A stretch of DNA of 64,000 nucleotides. It comes from Bowmanella dokdonensis. Its GTDB lineage: Bacteria > Pseudomonadota > Gammaproteobacteria > Enterobacterales > Alteromonadaceae. A program made the position numbers and the translations under genes. Each line of letters opens with the position of its first letter. Position 1 is the stretch's first letter. Location of the stretch: positions 558,001 to 622,000 of the forward strand of contig NZ_JAFKCV010000001.1 of assembly GCF_017254865.1 (NCBI RefSeq). The letters run 5' to 3'. The notes below the pieces were generated by a model that ran no database searches, was not told where the DNA came from, and was given only the letters and a program-made list of their open reading frames with translations. Below, piece by piece: positions 22,312-32,100 of the stretch.

Positions 22312-22349
22312 GGTCGATGATATCGGCCCCGGCGACCGAATTAATTCGG
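22312..22349. promoter_or_regulatory. Palindromic region between aceF and lpd
   Basis: The 164-base gap contains GGGG...CCCC around TCGATGATATCGG and, next to it, the perfect 14-bp palindrome CCGAATTAATTCGG at 22336-22349. No T-run follows, so it is not a classical terminator. It could be an operator for a separate lpd promoter, an RNA processing site, or a partial attenuator. It is not a PdhR box. Confidence 0.45.
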
Positions 22350-22447
22350 CCCTACATTTTGCTTCTCGGCAACCGGCTAGGTAAAATCCGCCGGTCTGAT
22401 AGAAATAGAACTGATTAAAATTTTACCCTGAACGATTGAGGTCACTA

Positions 22448-23869
22448 ATGAGCGAGATTAAAACGCAACTGGTTGTGCTGGGAGCAGGACCGGGTGGTTA
22501 CTCCGCCGCTTTTAGGGCGGCGGACCTGGGCATTGAAACAGTTATTGTTGACGCCCGCGAAACGCTGGGTGGAGTCTGCCTGAACGTGGGCTGTATTCCT
22601 TCCAAGGCACTCCTGCACGTGGCGAAAGTGATCGATGAAGCCAGAGATATGGCCGATCACGGCATCAGTTTTGGTGAGCCGAAAATCGATTTGGACAAGG
22701 TTCGTTCCTGGAAAGACTCAGTGGTGGGACAATTGACCAAAGGTCTGGCCGGCATGTCCAAGATGCGTAAGGTCAAGCACGTTCAGGGTTATGGCAAGTT
22801 CACCGGCAAGAACAGCCTTGAAGTGGACGGGCCGGATGGCAAGACCACCATCAAGTTTGACAACGCCATTATTGCCGCAGGCTCCGAGCCGGTGACCCTG
22901 CCCTTTATTCCCAAAGATGATGAGCGGGTAATAGATTCCAGCGGCGCCCTGGAAATGAAAGATATTCCAGAGAAGATGCTGGTACTGGGTGGCGGTATCA
23001 TAGGTCTGGAAATGGGCACTGTCTATAAGGCTCTGGGTTCACAGATCGACGTGGTGGAATTCCTCGACCAGCTGGTACCGGCTGCCGACAAGGACATCAT
23101 CAAGGTGTACCAGAAGTACATCAAGGACAAATTCAACGTGATGCTGGAAACCAAGGTCACCAACGTGGAAGCCAAGGACGATGGTCTGTATGTCTCGTTC
23201 GAAGGCAAACAGGCGCCGTCCGACCCGGTTCGTTATGACAAGGTACTGGTCGCCGTCGGCCGTCGCCCCAATGGTGGACGTGTGGATGCCGACAAGGCCG
23301 GCGTCAAGGTCGATGACAAGGGTTTTATCAGCGTCGACAAACAGATGAAGACCAATGTGGATCACATCTACGCCATCGGCGATCTGGTTGGCCAGCCCAT
23401 GCTGGCCCACAAAGCGGTGCATGAGGGTCATGTTGCGGCCGAAGTGATCGCCGGCAAGAAGCATTATTTCGACCCCCGCTGCATCCCGTCCGTGGCTTAC
23501 ACGGATCCGGAAATCGCCTGGGTCGGCCTGACTGAGAAGGAAGCCAAGGAGAAAGGGGTCAATGTTGAGACAGCTACCTTCCCCTGGGCGGCTTCAGGAC
23601 GTGCCATTGCCTCTGCCCGTACCGAAGGTATGACCAAGATGATCTTTGATAAAGACAGTGGTCGTGTTGTCGGCGGTGCTATCGTGGGTATCAATGCCGG
23701 TGAAATGCTGGGTGAGATCGGACTGGCCATCGAAATGGGCGCTGACGCCGAAGATGTGGCACTGACTATCCATGCCCACCCGACGCTGAACGAGTCCATC
23801 GGGCTGGCGTCAGAAATTTTTGAAGGCAGCATTACCGATTTGCCCAACCCCAAGGCAAAGAAGAAATAA
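22448..23869 (+). CDS. lpd: Dihydrolipoyl dehydrogenase (E3)
   Basis: FAD enzyme that reoxidises dihydrolipoamide and reduces NAD+, shared by pyruvate and 2-oxoglutarate dehydrogenases. The 473-residue protein has the FAD dinucleotide fold VVLGAGPGGYSAA, the redox disulphide GGVCLNVGCIPSK (Cys44, Cys49), the NAD fold LVLGGGIIGLEMG, and the C-terminal active-site His in IHAHPTLNES. The start ATG at 22448 is preceded by GAGG; four in-frame codons upstream are ignored. It is the last gene of the operon and ends at a strong terminator. Confidence 0.97.
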   Translation: MSEIKTQLVVLGAGPGGYSAAFRAADLGIETVIVDARETLGGVCLNVGCIPSKALLHVAKVIDEARDMADHGISFGEPKIDLDKVRSWKDSVVGQLTKGLAGMSKMRKVKHVQGYGKFTGKNSLEVDGPDGKTTIKFDNAIIAAGSEPVTLPFIPKDDERVIDSSGALEMKDIPEKMLVLGGGIIGLEMGTVYKALGSQIDVVEFLDQLVPAADKDIIKVYQKYIKDKFNVMLETKVTNVEAKDDGLYVSFEGKQAPSDPVRYDKVLVAVGRRPNGGRVDADKAGVKVDDKGFISVDKQMKTNVDHIYAIGDLVGQPMLAHKAVHEGHVAAEVIAGKKHYFDPRCIPSVAYTDPEIAWVGLTEKEAKEKGVNVETATFPWAASGRAIASARTEGMTKMIFDKDSGRVVGGAIVGINAGEMLGEIGLAIEMGADAEDVALTIHAHPTLNESIGLASEIFEGSITDLPNPKAKKK

Positions 23870-23885
23870 CGATGCCTATTGATAA

Positions 23886-23909
23886 AAAAGGCGCCTGATG
23901 GCGCCTTTT
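23886..23909 (+). terminator. Intrinsic terminator of the pdh operon
   Basis: Perfect 10-bp stem AAAAGGCGCC, loop TGAT, GGCGCCTTTT. The A-run and T-run on the two flanks would let it work in both directions, also serving exbD, which converges from the right. Confidence 0.88.
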
Positions 23910-23972
23910 ATGTCCAGGGATGGACGGTATGCAGGCGTGGCCGGGAACATATCGCCTCTGTCCTGTACAGGG

Positions 23973-24374
23973 TTATTTCTTTTCCACCAGTACCGACAGT
24001 TTCGGTAGGCCGGCCTTGGTTGCCTGGTCGAGTACCGCGACCACTATCCCGTGCTTCGTCTCCTCATCAGCCTGAATCACTGCAGAATCTGTGTTGTTTT
24101 CGGCCAGGAAACTTTGAATATTCGCCTCGACCCGTTGCAGATCTATCTGCCGGCCGTTCATAAAGATCATGCCGTTGGCATCTATCCTGATAGACACATT
24201 CTTACTGGGTTTATTGCTTTTCTGTGCATCATCCGGTCGGTTGACGATCAGGCCTTTTTCCTTTACGAAAGAGGTCGTCACAATAAAGAAAATCAGCATG
24301 ATAAAGACAATGTCCAACATGGGCGTCATATCGATATCGGCATCTTGGGTTTCAAACTTATGTTTTTTCTTCAT
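23973..24374 (-). CDS. ExbD/TolR-family biopolymer transport protein, orphan
   Basis: A 133-residue protein with one N-terminal transmembrane helix (MLDIVFIMLIFFIVTTSFV, about 18-36) preceded by DADIDMTPMLD, which holds the Asp that conducts protons in ExbD/TolR, and a periplasmic domain ending LPKLSVLVEKK. ExbD works with ExbB and TonB to energise outer-membrane uptake. Here neither exbB nor tonB is adjacent on either side: it is flanked by the pdh terminator and a 349-base gap. It probably partners with components encoded elsewhere. Sequence style resembles the ExbD2 of TonB2-type systems. Confidence 0.88.
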   Translation of the reverse strand: MKKKHKFETQDADIDMTPMLDIVFIMLIFFIVTTSFVKEKGLIVNRPDDAQKSNKPSKNVSIRIDANGMIFMNGRQIDLQRVEANIQSFLAENNTDSAVIQADEETKHGIVVAVLDQATKAGLPKLSVLVEKK

Positions 24375-24723
24375 GACAGGGGTTCCTGAACGTCATATCA
24401 CTGCTCCAGATAGGTAATTTATTCCTGAGAAGGAATAAAAGTCAGTATAGACAAAGAATTGCCGGGTCTGGGTAAAAAACGCACAATCAGATCCGAAAAC
24501 ATAAAAGTTTACAAAGTGTGACAATTTCCTCTATCCGCCTTTTGCCGTTTTGACACTCTGGCAGTAGACTGGTTGCGCTTTGGTATCCGCAACCTTCGGC
24601 GTCGCTGCCGGGTTGTTTGACAGGCAGTCCATCCCATCAAATACCTGCATGTGTTTGCTCGGATGGAGTGCTTTTTTGCGCCAGGATACCCGCTGTAATC
24701 CCATTAACAGGAAAACTATTATA
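24375..24723. other. Intergenic region between exbD and the M13 peptidase gene, 349 bases
   Basis: It must hold promoters for both divergent genes. I see a small inverted repeat TTCCTGAGAAGGAA near 24422 and an isolated TTGACA at 24550, but no convincing minus-10 box at the right distance, no RNA gene and no further coding sequence. Confidence 0.4.
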
Positions 24724-26793
24724 ATGATGAAGTCTAACCTCATAGCCCTTGGCGTCGCCGCCGCACTGGGCCTGGTGGCCTGCAAACCTGCCCCGACGAC
24801 AGACACACAAACAGAACAAAAGACCGCACAACTCTCGGAACACAAAGTATCCGGTATCGATGTCTCGGCCATCCATATGCAGACGCGTCCCCAGGATGAT
24901 TTGTTCCGCCACGTGAATGGCCAGTGGTTGTCCACTACCGAAATACCGGGTGACAAGTCCCGGTACGGTGTTTTCAATATTCTCCATGATAACACCCAGG
25001 AACAGCTCAAGACGCTGATCCAGGAAGCCGCCGGGCAGACAGCCTCTGAAGACAGCAATAACCAGAAACTGGGCGACATGTACAACAGCTTCACGGACAT
25101 GGAACGCATCAATGAGCTGGGCCTGAGCCCCCTGCAGCCTGACCTCCAGTCCATTGCCGCCGTCAGCAGCCATTCCGAAGTGGCAGGTAAGATGGGTGAG
25201 CTGTTTGCCCAGGGTGTGCAATCCCCCTTTGGTTTTTATGTATACCCCGATGCCAAAGACCCCAATACCTACGGTATGTGGCTGTACCAGAGCGGACTGA
25301 GTCTGCCGGACCGCGATTACTACTTCAAGGAAGAGGAAAAATTCCAGAACTTCCGCGCATCCCTTAAGCAATATATTGCCGATGTGCTGGGCAAAGTCGG
25401 CCATGAGGATGCAGAGGCGGCTGCCGCGCGTATTCTGGCTCTGGAAACCCGTATTGCTGAGAAACACCTGTCCAGGGTGGAAAGCCGCGATGCCGAGAAG
25501 AATTACAACCTGCGCCAGACTGAAGAAGTGCAGAGCCTGCTAGACGGATTTGACTGGCAGGCCTATGCCAGTGCAGGGGGCCTGGAGAATGTCGACAAGA
25601 TGATTGTGCGTCAGTTGCCATACTTCGAAGCCATGGGGGAGATATTCAGCAGCACGGACGTACAAACCTGGAAAGACTATCTGACCTACCATCTGGTGGA
25701 CAGTTATGCACCGCAGCTCGATCAGCAAATGGTCGACCTGCATTTCGATTTCCATTCCAGGACCCTGAACGGCATCCCTGAGCAGCAGCCACGCTGGAAA
25801 CGGGCGGTTAATGCCACCAGCAACGTGCTGGGGGAGGTACTGGGTCAGCAGTATGTGGAACGTCATTTCACCCCACAGGCCAAGGCTAAGATGGATGAAC
25901 TGGTGAAGAACCTGATCAGGGCCTATGGCGAGAGCATCAAGGGACTGGACTGGATGACCGACGAGACTAAACAGGCTGCACTGGAAAAACTGTCCAAATT
26001 CAACCCCAAGATAGGCTACCCGGATAAATGGCGGGATTACGCCAGCCTGCAGATCGATCCCGCAGATTTGGTCGGCAACTACAAGCGTTACAACGCCTTT
26101 GAGCAGGACTATTACGTGAAACGCATCGGTCAGGCCGTGGATCCGACGGACTGGGGAATGACCCCTCAGACCATCAACGCTTATTACAGCCCGACCCGTA
26201 ACGAGATCGTCTTCCCCGCGGGCATCCTGCAGCCGCCGTTCTTCAATATGGAAGCGGACGATGCCGTCAACTACGGGGCCATCGGGGCGGTGATTGGCCA
26301 TGAAATCGGCCATGGTTTCGATGACCAGGGTTCCAAGTATGACGGTGACGGTAATCTGCGTAGCTGGTGGACTGAAGCCGACCGGGCGGCATTCGATGCC
26401 CTGGGTAAAAAGCTGGTCGCCCAGTTCAACGCCTTTGAGCCCATCGAAGGCCAGCATGTGAACGGTGAACTGACCCTGGGTGAAAACATCGGGGATCTGG
26501 CTGGGGTGACCATAGGCTACAAGGCTTACATGATGTCTCTTGAAGGTCAGGAAGCGCCGGTGATCGACGGTCTGACCGGCCAACAGCGCTTCTTTATGGG
26601 CTATGCCCAGGTCTGGCGCTCCAAGATGCGAGACGATGCCCTGCGTGCACGGCTGCTCAGCGACCCCCACTCGCCGGGCGAATTCCGCGTCAATGGTATC
26701 GTACCTAACGTGGATGCCTTCTATCAGGCCTTTGATGTCAAAGAAGGGGATGCCATGTACCTGAAACCTGAAGACAGGGTCAGCATCTGGTAA
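24724..26793 (+). CDS. M13-family (neprilysin-like) zinc metallopeptidase lipoprotein
   Basis: A 689-residue exported peptidase. The N-terminus MMKSNLIALGVAAALGLVAC carries a lipobox (LVAC), so it should be lipid-anchored facing the periplasm or outside. The peptidase signature is complete: the zinc site GHEIGHGFDDQG, the third ligand in LGENIGDLAGVTIGY, and the NAYY substrate segment. M13_N domain occupies about 45-430 and the catalytic M13 domain 485-685; the C-terminus ends EDRVSIW, close to the family EK..W ending. The frame is open 48 codons upstream, but the ATG pair at 24724/24727 gives a proper lipoprotein signal. Confidence 0.94.
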   Translation: MMKSNLIALGVAAALGLVACKPAPTTDTQTEQKTAQLSEHKVSGIDVSAIHMQTRPQDDLFRHVNGQWLSTTEIPGDKSRYGVFNILHDNTQEQLKTLIQEAAGQTASEDSNNQKLGDMYNSFTDMERINELGLSPLQPDLQSIAAVSSHSEVAGKMGELFAQGVQSPFGFYVYPDAKDPNTYGMWLYQSGLSLPDRDYYFKEEEKFQNFRASLKQYIADVLGKVGHEDAEAAAARILALETRIAEKHLSRVESRDAEKNYNLRQTEEVQSLLDGFDWQAYASAGGLENVDKMIVRQLPYFEAMGEIFSSTDVQTWKDYLTYHLVDSYAPQLDQQMVDLHFDFHSRTLNGIPEQQPRWKRAVNATSNVLGEVLGQQYVERHFTPQAKAKMDELVKNLIRAYGESIKGLDWMTDETKQAALEKLSKFNPKIGYPDKWRDYASLQIDPADLVGNYKRYNAFEQDYYVKRIGQAVDPTDWGMTPQTINAYYSPTRNEIVFPAGILQPPFFNMEADDAVNYGAIGAVIGHEIGHGFDDQGSKYDGDGNLRSWWTEADRAAFDALGKKLVAQFNAFEPIEGQHVNGELTLGENIGDLAGVTIGYKAYMMSLEGQEAPVIDGLTGQQRFFMGYAQVWRSKMRDDALRARLLSDPHSPGEFRVNGIVPNVDAFYQAFDVKEGDAMYLKPEDRVSIW

Positions 26794-26864
26794 GGCTTCC
26801 CTAAGGGACGAAGGGAGAGGTGGCACAACGCCTCACCTTTCGTTTTTCTTCTTTGGAGAAGAAC

Positions 26865-27566
26865 ATGAAATTCTGGCGTAACTGGCACAAATGGCTGGGG
26901 TTGTTGCTGGGCATCCAATTGTTGTTTTGGATCAGCGGCGGTGTGGTAATGACCTCTATCCCCATTGATATGGTCCGTGGTGCCCATCTTTTAGATAAAC
27001 ATCAGTTGGACAAAGAATTTGTCCCTGAACAGCTGAACTTGCCTGTCAGTCAGTATTTGTCCCTGAGATGGGTACCCCATCCGCAGGGCGTGGCTGTTGA
27101 GGCGACGAAGCTGGACGGAGAACGCACCTGGCTGGACCCTGCTACTGCAAGCCCGCTGAATCAGTTAACTGAACGACAGGCGGCGGAGTATGCGGCCAGT
27201 CAATATCTTGGCAAGGGACAAGCCCGGCAGGTCAGCCTGCTCAACAGCATGCCAGGTGAAGTAAGAAACCTGTCCGCCCCGGTTTACCGTGTGGATTTTG
27301 ACGACTGGATTCACACCAGTTTTTATCTGCATCCCGTATCCGGACAGATACTCTCCGTCCGCTCGGATCTGTGGCGACTCTTTGATTTTTTCTGGATGTT
27401 GCATATCCTGGACTTCGAAGCGCGGGAGGATTTTAACAACCCGTTACTGATCAGCTTGGCATTTGTTGCCTGGTTGTTTACTCTAAGCGGGTTTGTGATG
27501 TTGTATCACAGCCTGGTCAAGCCAAAATGGCGAAAGTGGCAATACCAAAGAGCGGCAAAGTCTTGA
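26865..27566 (+). CDS. PepSY-domain membrane protein
   Basis: A 233-residue protein with a hydrophobic N-terminal helix (GLLLGIQLLFWISGGVVM, about 11-28) after the typical WRNWHKWLGL start and a C-terminal helix (LLISLAFVAWLFTLSGFVMLY, about 196-216), with a PepSY-like periplasmic region between. Such proteins are often found with iron or copper uptake and reduction genes. The start ATG at 26865 has GGAGAAGAAC in front. It overlaps the following Cys-rich gene by 40 bases, so it appears to be the first gene of the metal-efflux operon. Confidence 0.8.
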   Translation: MKFWRNWHKWLGLLLGIQLLFWISGGVVMTSIPIDMVRGAHLLDKHQLDKEFVPEQLNLPVSQYLSLRWVPHPQGVAVEATKLDGERTWLDPATASPLNQLTERQAAEYAASQYLGKGQARQVSLLNSMPGEVRNLSAPVYRVDFDDWIHTSFYLHPVSGQILSVRSDLWRLFDFFWMLHILDFEAREDFNNPLLISLAFVAWLFTLSGFVMLYHSLVKPKWRKWQYQRAAKS

Positions 27567-27883
27567 GAATCCTGGTCCACATACTGATGATGTTGATACT
27601 GCTGACGGGGATGCAACCTGTCGGTCAGACCATGCCGTCTGTGGAGCAGGATGCTCAAATGATGCAGATGGATCATGGCTGCTGTGATGAGCCAGAGTCA
27701 ATGGAAGAGGCCTGCTGTGAGGGCTGTGACCAGTTTCATTGTTCCTTCAGCATTTCGTCGGTGGCATTGACTGGTGCATCAGACCGTCCCCCCGCCACCT
27801 CCGGACAGGGAAGCTATCTCTCTGGAGCATTCCATCCACTAGCCAATTTACCTGCGGATCTCTTTCGTCCCCCTAGAGCCTGA
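27527..27883 (+). CDS. Cys/Met/His-rich small exported protein, probable copper-binding accessory
   Basis: A 118-residue protein. A hydrophobic segment (ILVHILMMLILLTG, residues about 15-28) suggests a signal peptide or anchor. It is followed by a Met-rich stretch (QMMQMDHGCC) and a dense Cys cluster (six Cys and two His within about 25 residues, ending GCDQFHCS). The C-terminus ends LFRPPRA. It overlaps the PepSY gene and precedes the CusB-like gene by 41 bases. No named family is certain; CopL-like or other periplasmic copper-binding proteins are the nearest idea, from composition and context only. Confidence 0.65.
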   Translation: MAKVAIPKSGKVLRILVHILMMLILLTGMQPVGQTMPSVEQDAQMMQMDHGCCDEPESMEEACCEGCDQFHCSFSISSVALTGASDRPPATSGQGSYLSGAFHPLANLPADLFRPPRA

Positions 27884-27924
27884 ATAAGTCTGTGTTTCAC
27901 AATTAACTTATTCAGGAGTCCGAA

Positions 27925-29154
27925 ATGAAATTTTTATTTGTTTTACTGGCCGCAATCTCGCTGCTTCAGCCCTATTCCTCGTTGGCCCAGCAGTCTCATC
28001 AGCACGCAACGACTGGCGCGGCGCAGGATCCGATTACCGGCGAAATCCGTTACGTTTGTCCCATGCACAGTCATATCGTCCGCGATCATCCGGGGACCTG
28101 CCCCATCTGCGGCATGGATCTGGAACCGGTCAGGATTCAGGCCACAGGTAGCGACCAACAAGTCAGGGTGGAGGTGGACGGCGATATCCAACAGGCCATG
28201 TCCATTGTGACCGAACCGGTGCGCCGGGACGATTTATGGAAATATATCGAAACCCTGGGTACGGTGACTTTCAATGAATCGGATATCAGCCATATCCACT
28301 CCCGGGTCAACGGCTGGCTGGAGTCATTGACAGTGCACGCGGTCGGGGAAAGGGTTGAAAAGGGACAGTTGTTGTTCACCCTGTACTCACCGCAACTGAT
28401 AGTCGCCCAGGACGATTTTCTTCAGGTGCTTGACAATGCCGGTGGACCTTCCAGGGACAGATTGCTGAAGCAGGCCAGATTGCGCCTGACGCTACTGGGC
28501 ATAGACGAGAAGGTCATCCAGCAACTGGAGCAGACCCGCCAGTCTCTGTATACGGTACCCTTTTACGCTCAGCAATCCGGTGTGGTGACGGCGCTGAATG
28601 TCCGCCACGGTATGTATGTGGAGCCGGAAATGGAAATGCTGGCCATTGCCGATCTGAAAAGGCTCTGGGTGATTGCCGATGTATTTGAAAACCAGTTTGA
28701 CTGGCTGAAACTGGGCAAACCGGCCGAAATTCATCTGGACAGCATCGGTGTGCATCGGGTTGAGGCGAGAATCGACTACATTTATCCGCAACTGGATCCT
28801 GTTACCCGCAGTCTCAAGGTGCGCCTTAGCCTGGACAATACCCTGGAGCGGGTCAAGCCGGGCATGACCGCCGATGTGATCATCTACGGCGGGCCCTTGC
28901 GAGATGTGCTGGTGGTTAACAAACAGGCGCTGATTCGCACTGGTGAAGAGGCTAGAGTAGTGATTCGCTCCTCGCCGACAGAATTTACAGTACGACCCGT
29001 GCAGACTGGCATGCAGGCCCAGGGTAAGGTGGAGATTCTGGCCGGATTGACAGAAGGAGAGCAGGTCGTCACCTCTGGCCAGTTCCTGCTCGATTCCGAG
29101 GCCAATCTGGCGGCCGGTCTGCAGAGGCTGGACAGCCAGTCCCACGCCCATTAA
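27925..29154 (+). CDS. cusB: CusB-like periplasmic adaptor of a heavy-metal RND efflux pump
   Basis: Membrane-fusion protein linking the RND pump to an outer-membrane channel for Cu(I)/Ag(I) export. Of 409 residues, 1-22 form a signal peptide ([21 protein letters not shown]). A heavy-metal-binding domain follows at about 45-72 ([20 protein letters not shown] then GMDLEP), then barrel-sandwich and beta-barrel parts ([45 protein letters not shown]). It is 13 bases upstream of cusA. Neither CusC nor CusF is encoded next door. Confidence 0.92.
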   Translation: MKFLFVLLAAISLLQPYSSLAQQSHQHATTGAAQDPITGEIRYVCPMHSHIVRDHPGTCPICGMDLEPVRIQATGSDQQVRVEVDGDIQQAMSIVTEPVRRDDLWKYIETLGTVTFNESDISHIHSRVNGWLESLTVHAVGERVEKGQLLFTLYSPQLIVAQDDFLQVLDNAGGPSRDRLLKQARLRLTLLGIDEKVIQQLEQTRQSLYTVPFYAQQSGVVTALNVRHGMYVEPEMEMLAIADLKRLWVIADVFENQFDWLKLGKPAEIHLDSIGVHRVEARIDYIYPQLDPVTRSLKVRLSLDNTLERVKPGMTADVIIYGGPLRDVLVVNKQALIRTGEEARVVIRSSPTEFTVRPVQTGMQAQGKVEILAGLTEGEQVVTSGQFLLDSEANLAAGLQRLDSQSHAH

Positions 29155-29167
29155 AAACGGAGGCAAT

Positions 29168-32100
29168 ATGTTGCACAAGCTAATTGCCCTGTCAGTGCGT
29201 CAGCGGGGCCTGGTGTTGTTATTGGTGATGTTGCTTGCCGGTTTTGGTTGGCAGGCCATGCGTGAGCTGAATGTGGATGCCATCCCGGACCTGTCAGACG
29301 TCCAGGTCATCATCAAGACCCCCTTTGCCGGACAAAGTCCGCAGTTGGTCGAGCAGCAGGTGACCTATCCCCTGGCCAACATCATGATGGCGGTGCCCGG
29401 GGCCAGGGTGGTGCGCGGCTTTTCCTTCTATGGGGATTCCTACCTCTACGTGCTGTTTGAGGACGGCACCGACATTTACTGGGCCCGTTCCCGGGTGCTC
29501 GAATACCTGAACCAGGCCAGAAGTCAGCTTCCACCCCAGGCTCAGCCTGAGTTGGGACCTGATGCTTCTGGGGTTGGCTGGGTTTATCAGTATGCCCTTA
29601 AAGATACCAGCGGAAACTGGAATCTGGCCGATCTGAAGAGTCTGCAGGACTGGTTCTTAAAGCAGGAACTGCAGTCCGTGCCGGGCGTGGCCGAGGTCGC
29701 TACAGTAGGAGGTATGACCCGTACCTATCAGGTGGTTCTGAATCCGCTTACGTTGGCTCGTTACCAGTTGAGCGCAGCGCAGATTATTGAGGCTATCCGC
29801 ACCCATAATGGAGAAACTGGCGGCGCCAGTGTCGAGATGGGGGAAGCCGAGTATATGCTGAGGGTTAAAGGTTATCTGCAGAGCTTGGATGATTTTTCTG
29901 CCATACCCGTCGGAGTCCGCAGTGCGACCAATATTCCCCTGACCCTGGGGGAGGTGGCGCGAGTTCAGTTGGGCCCCGAGCTCAGAAGGGGGATTGCTGA
30001 ACTGAATGGTCAGGGTGAGGTAGTGGGCGGCATCGTGGTGATGCGCAGCGGCGAGAATGCCCGGGAGGTAATCCAGGGGGTCAAGAACAGGCTAGATGAA
30101 CTAAAAGCCAGTCTGCCGCAAGGGGTCGAGGTGGTTCCCACTTATGACAGATCCGATTTTATCGATCGATCAGTGGATAACCTTACCGAAAAGCTGCTGC
30201 TGGAAATGGCGATTGTCTCGCTGGTCCTGCTGGTATTTCTCTGGCATCTGGGCTCGACCCTGGTGGCCATCATCGTGTTACCCCTGGCCTTGCTGTTTTC
30301 CTTCCTGCTGATGCGCACATTAGACATTAGTGCCAATATCATGAGCCTGGGCGGTATTGCCATTGCCATCGGTGCTTTGGTGGATGCGGCCATTGTGATG
30401 ATTGAGAATCAGCATAAGATCCTGGAGCAGTTCCAGCATCGTCATGGCAGGCGACCCGGTAAAGAGGAACACTGGCAGTTAGTGATCCAGGCTTCCCAGC
30501 AGGTGGGCCCGGCCCTGTTCCTGACCCTTTTGATCATTACCGCCAGCTTCTTTCCGGTCTTTGTGCTCGAAGGTCAGGAAGGGCGCCTGTTTGCCCCTCT
30601 GGCCCTGACCAAGTCCTTTGCCATGGCAGGTGCGGCATTGCTGGCCGTGACGCTGGTGCCGGTGCTGATGGGTTATTGGGTGCGGGGCAATATCCTGCCG
30701 GAGCAGAAGAACCTGTTGTCCCGAGGACTGATCGCCATATACCGACCATTACTGAGGGCAACCCTGGCTTTTCCCAAGATCAGCCTGTTGCTGGCAGCCA
30801 TAGTGCTGGCCTCCGGGGCCTATCCCCTGCTGCATCTGGGCAAGGAGTTTATGCCACAAATAGAGGAAGGGGACTTGCTCTATATGCCTACCACGTTGCC
30901 GGGCATCAGTGCGGGCAAGGCGGCACAGTTGCTGCAACAAACAGACCGATTGATTAAGCAGATTCCTGAGGTCAAACGGGTCTTCGGTAAAATAGGCCGG
31001 GCCGAAACTGCCACCGATCCAGCCCCGCTGACGATGCTGGAGACCACCATACAATTGTATCCCAGAGAAGCCTGGCGAGACGGTATGACGATGGAGAAGC
31101 TAATCGATGAGCTCAATCAAAAAGTGCAAATCCCCGGCGTCACCAACGCCTGGGTACAGCCTATCAAGACCCGCATCGATATGCTCTCTACCGGCATCAA
31201 AACACCGTTGGGGCTGAAAATATCGGGGCCCGATCTGAACGAGATCCAACGTATCGGTCAGCAAGTGGAAAGCATTCTCAGCCAGTTACCGTCAACCCTT
31301 TCTGTTTACTCTGAGCGGGTAGCCGGGGGGCGTTACCTGGATATTCAGCCCAATCTGCAGGCTTTGGGGGAATACGGTATCAGTCTGATGCAGCTTCAGG
31401 AACTGGTCCGTTATGCCATCGGCGGGGCCCCCATCGACCAGATAGTATCAGGCAACGAACGCTATCCCATTAATGTCAGGTTTGAAGCAAGATTCCGCGA
31501 GGATCTTGACGCACTGAATAACCTGCCCATCAGCACCTCGGCAGGGGTATTTGTACCTTTGTCGGCACTGGCCGAGTTAAGCATCCTGGAGGGGCCTGGA
31601 ATGATCAAGAGTGAGAATGCCCGTCAGGTGGGCTGGACCTTTATCGATATCCAGGGACTATCCATTGGCGAGTATCTGCAACAAGCCAGGGTATTGCTGG
31701 ACAAAGAGTTGAGTCTGCCAGCCAGATATTCGGTGCAATGGTCTGGTCAGTATGAGTCCCTCAAACGGGTGGAGGAAAAGTTGTGGCAGCTTATCCCAAT
31801 GACCCTGGTGATATGCCTGATCCTGCTGTTCCTGACCCTGAAAAGCTGGTCACAAAGCCTGGTTGTCATGGGGAGCCTGCCCATCGCGTTAACAGGGAGT
31901 CTCTGGTTACTCTGGCTGCTGGGTTTCAACCTGTCCATTGCCGTTGTCGTTGGTATGATTGCCCTGGCCGGAGTCGCAGCTGAGTTTGGCGTGGTCATGT
32001 ACCTGTATCTGAACCATGCCTGGCAGGAGTCTGGGCAAAAGGACAGATCAGGGTTGCTGCAGGCGACCATGGAAGGGGCGGTGCAGCGTATTCGTCCCAA

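Noticed and set aside
25540-26826. 428-codon minus-strand frame opposite the M13 peptidase
   Set aside because: Antisense shadow; no ribosome binding site or family likeness, while the peptidase motifs are clear on the plus strand.
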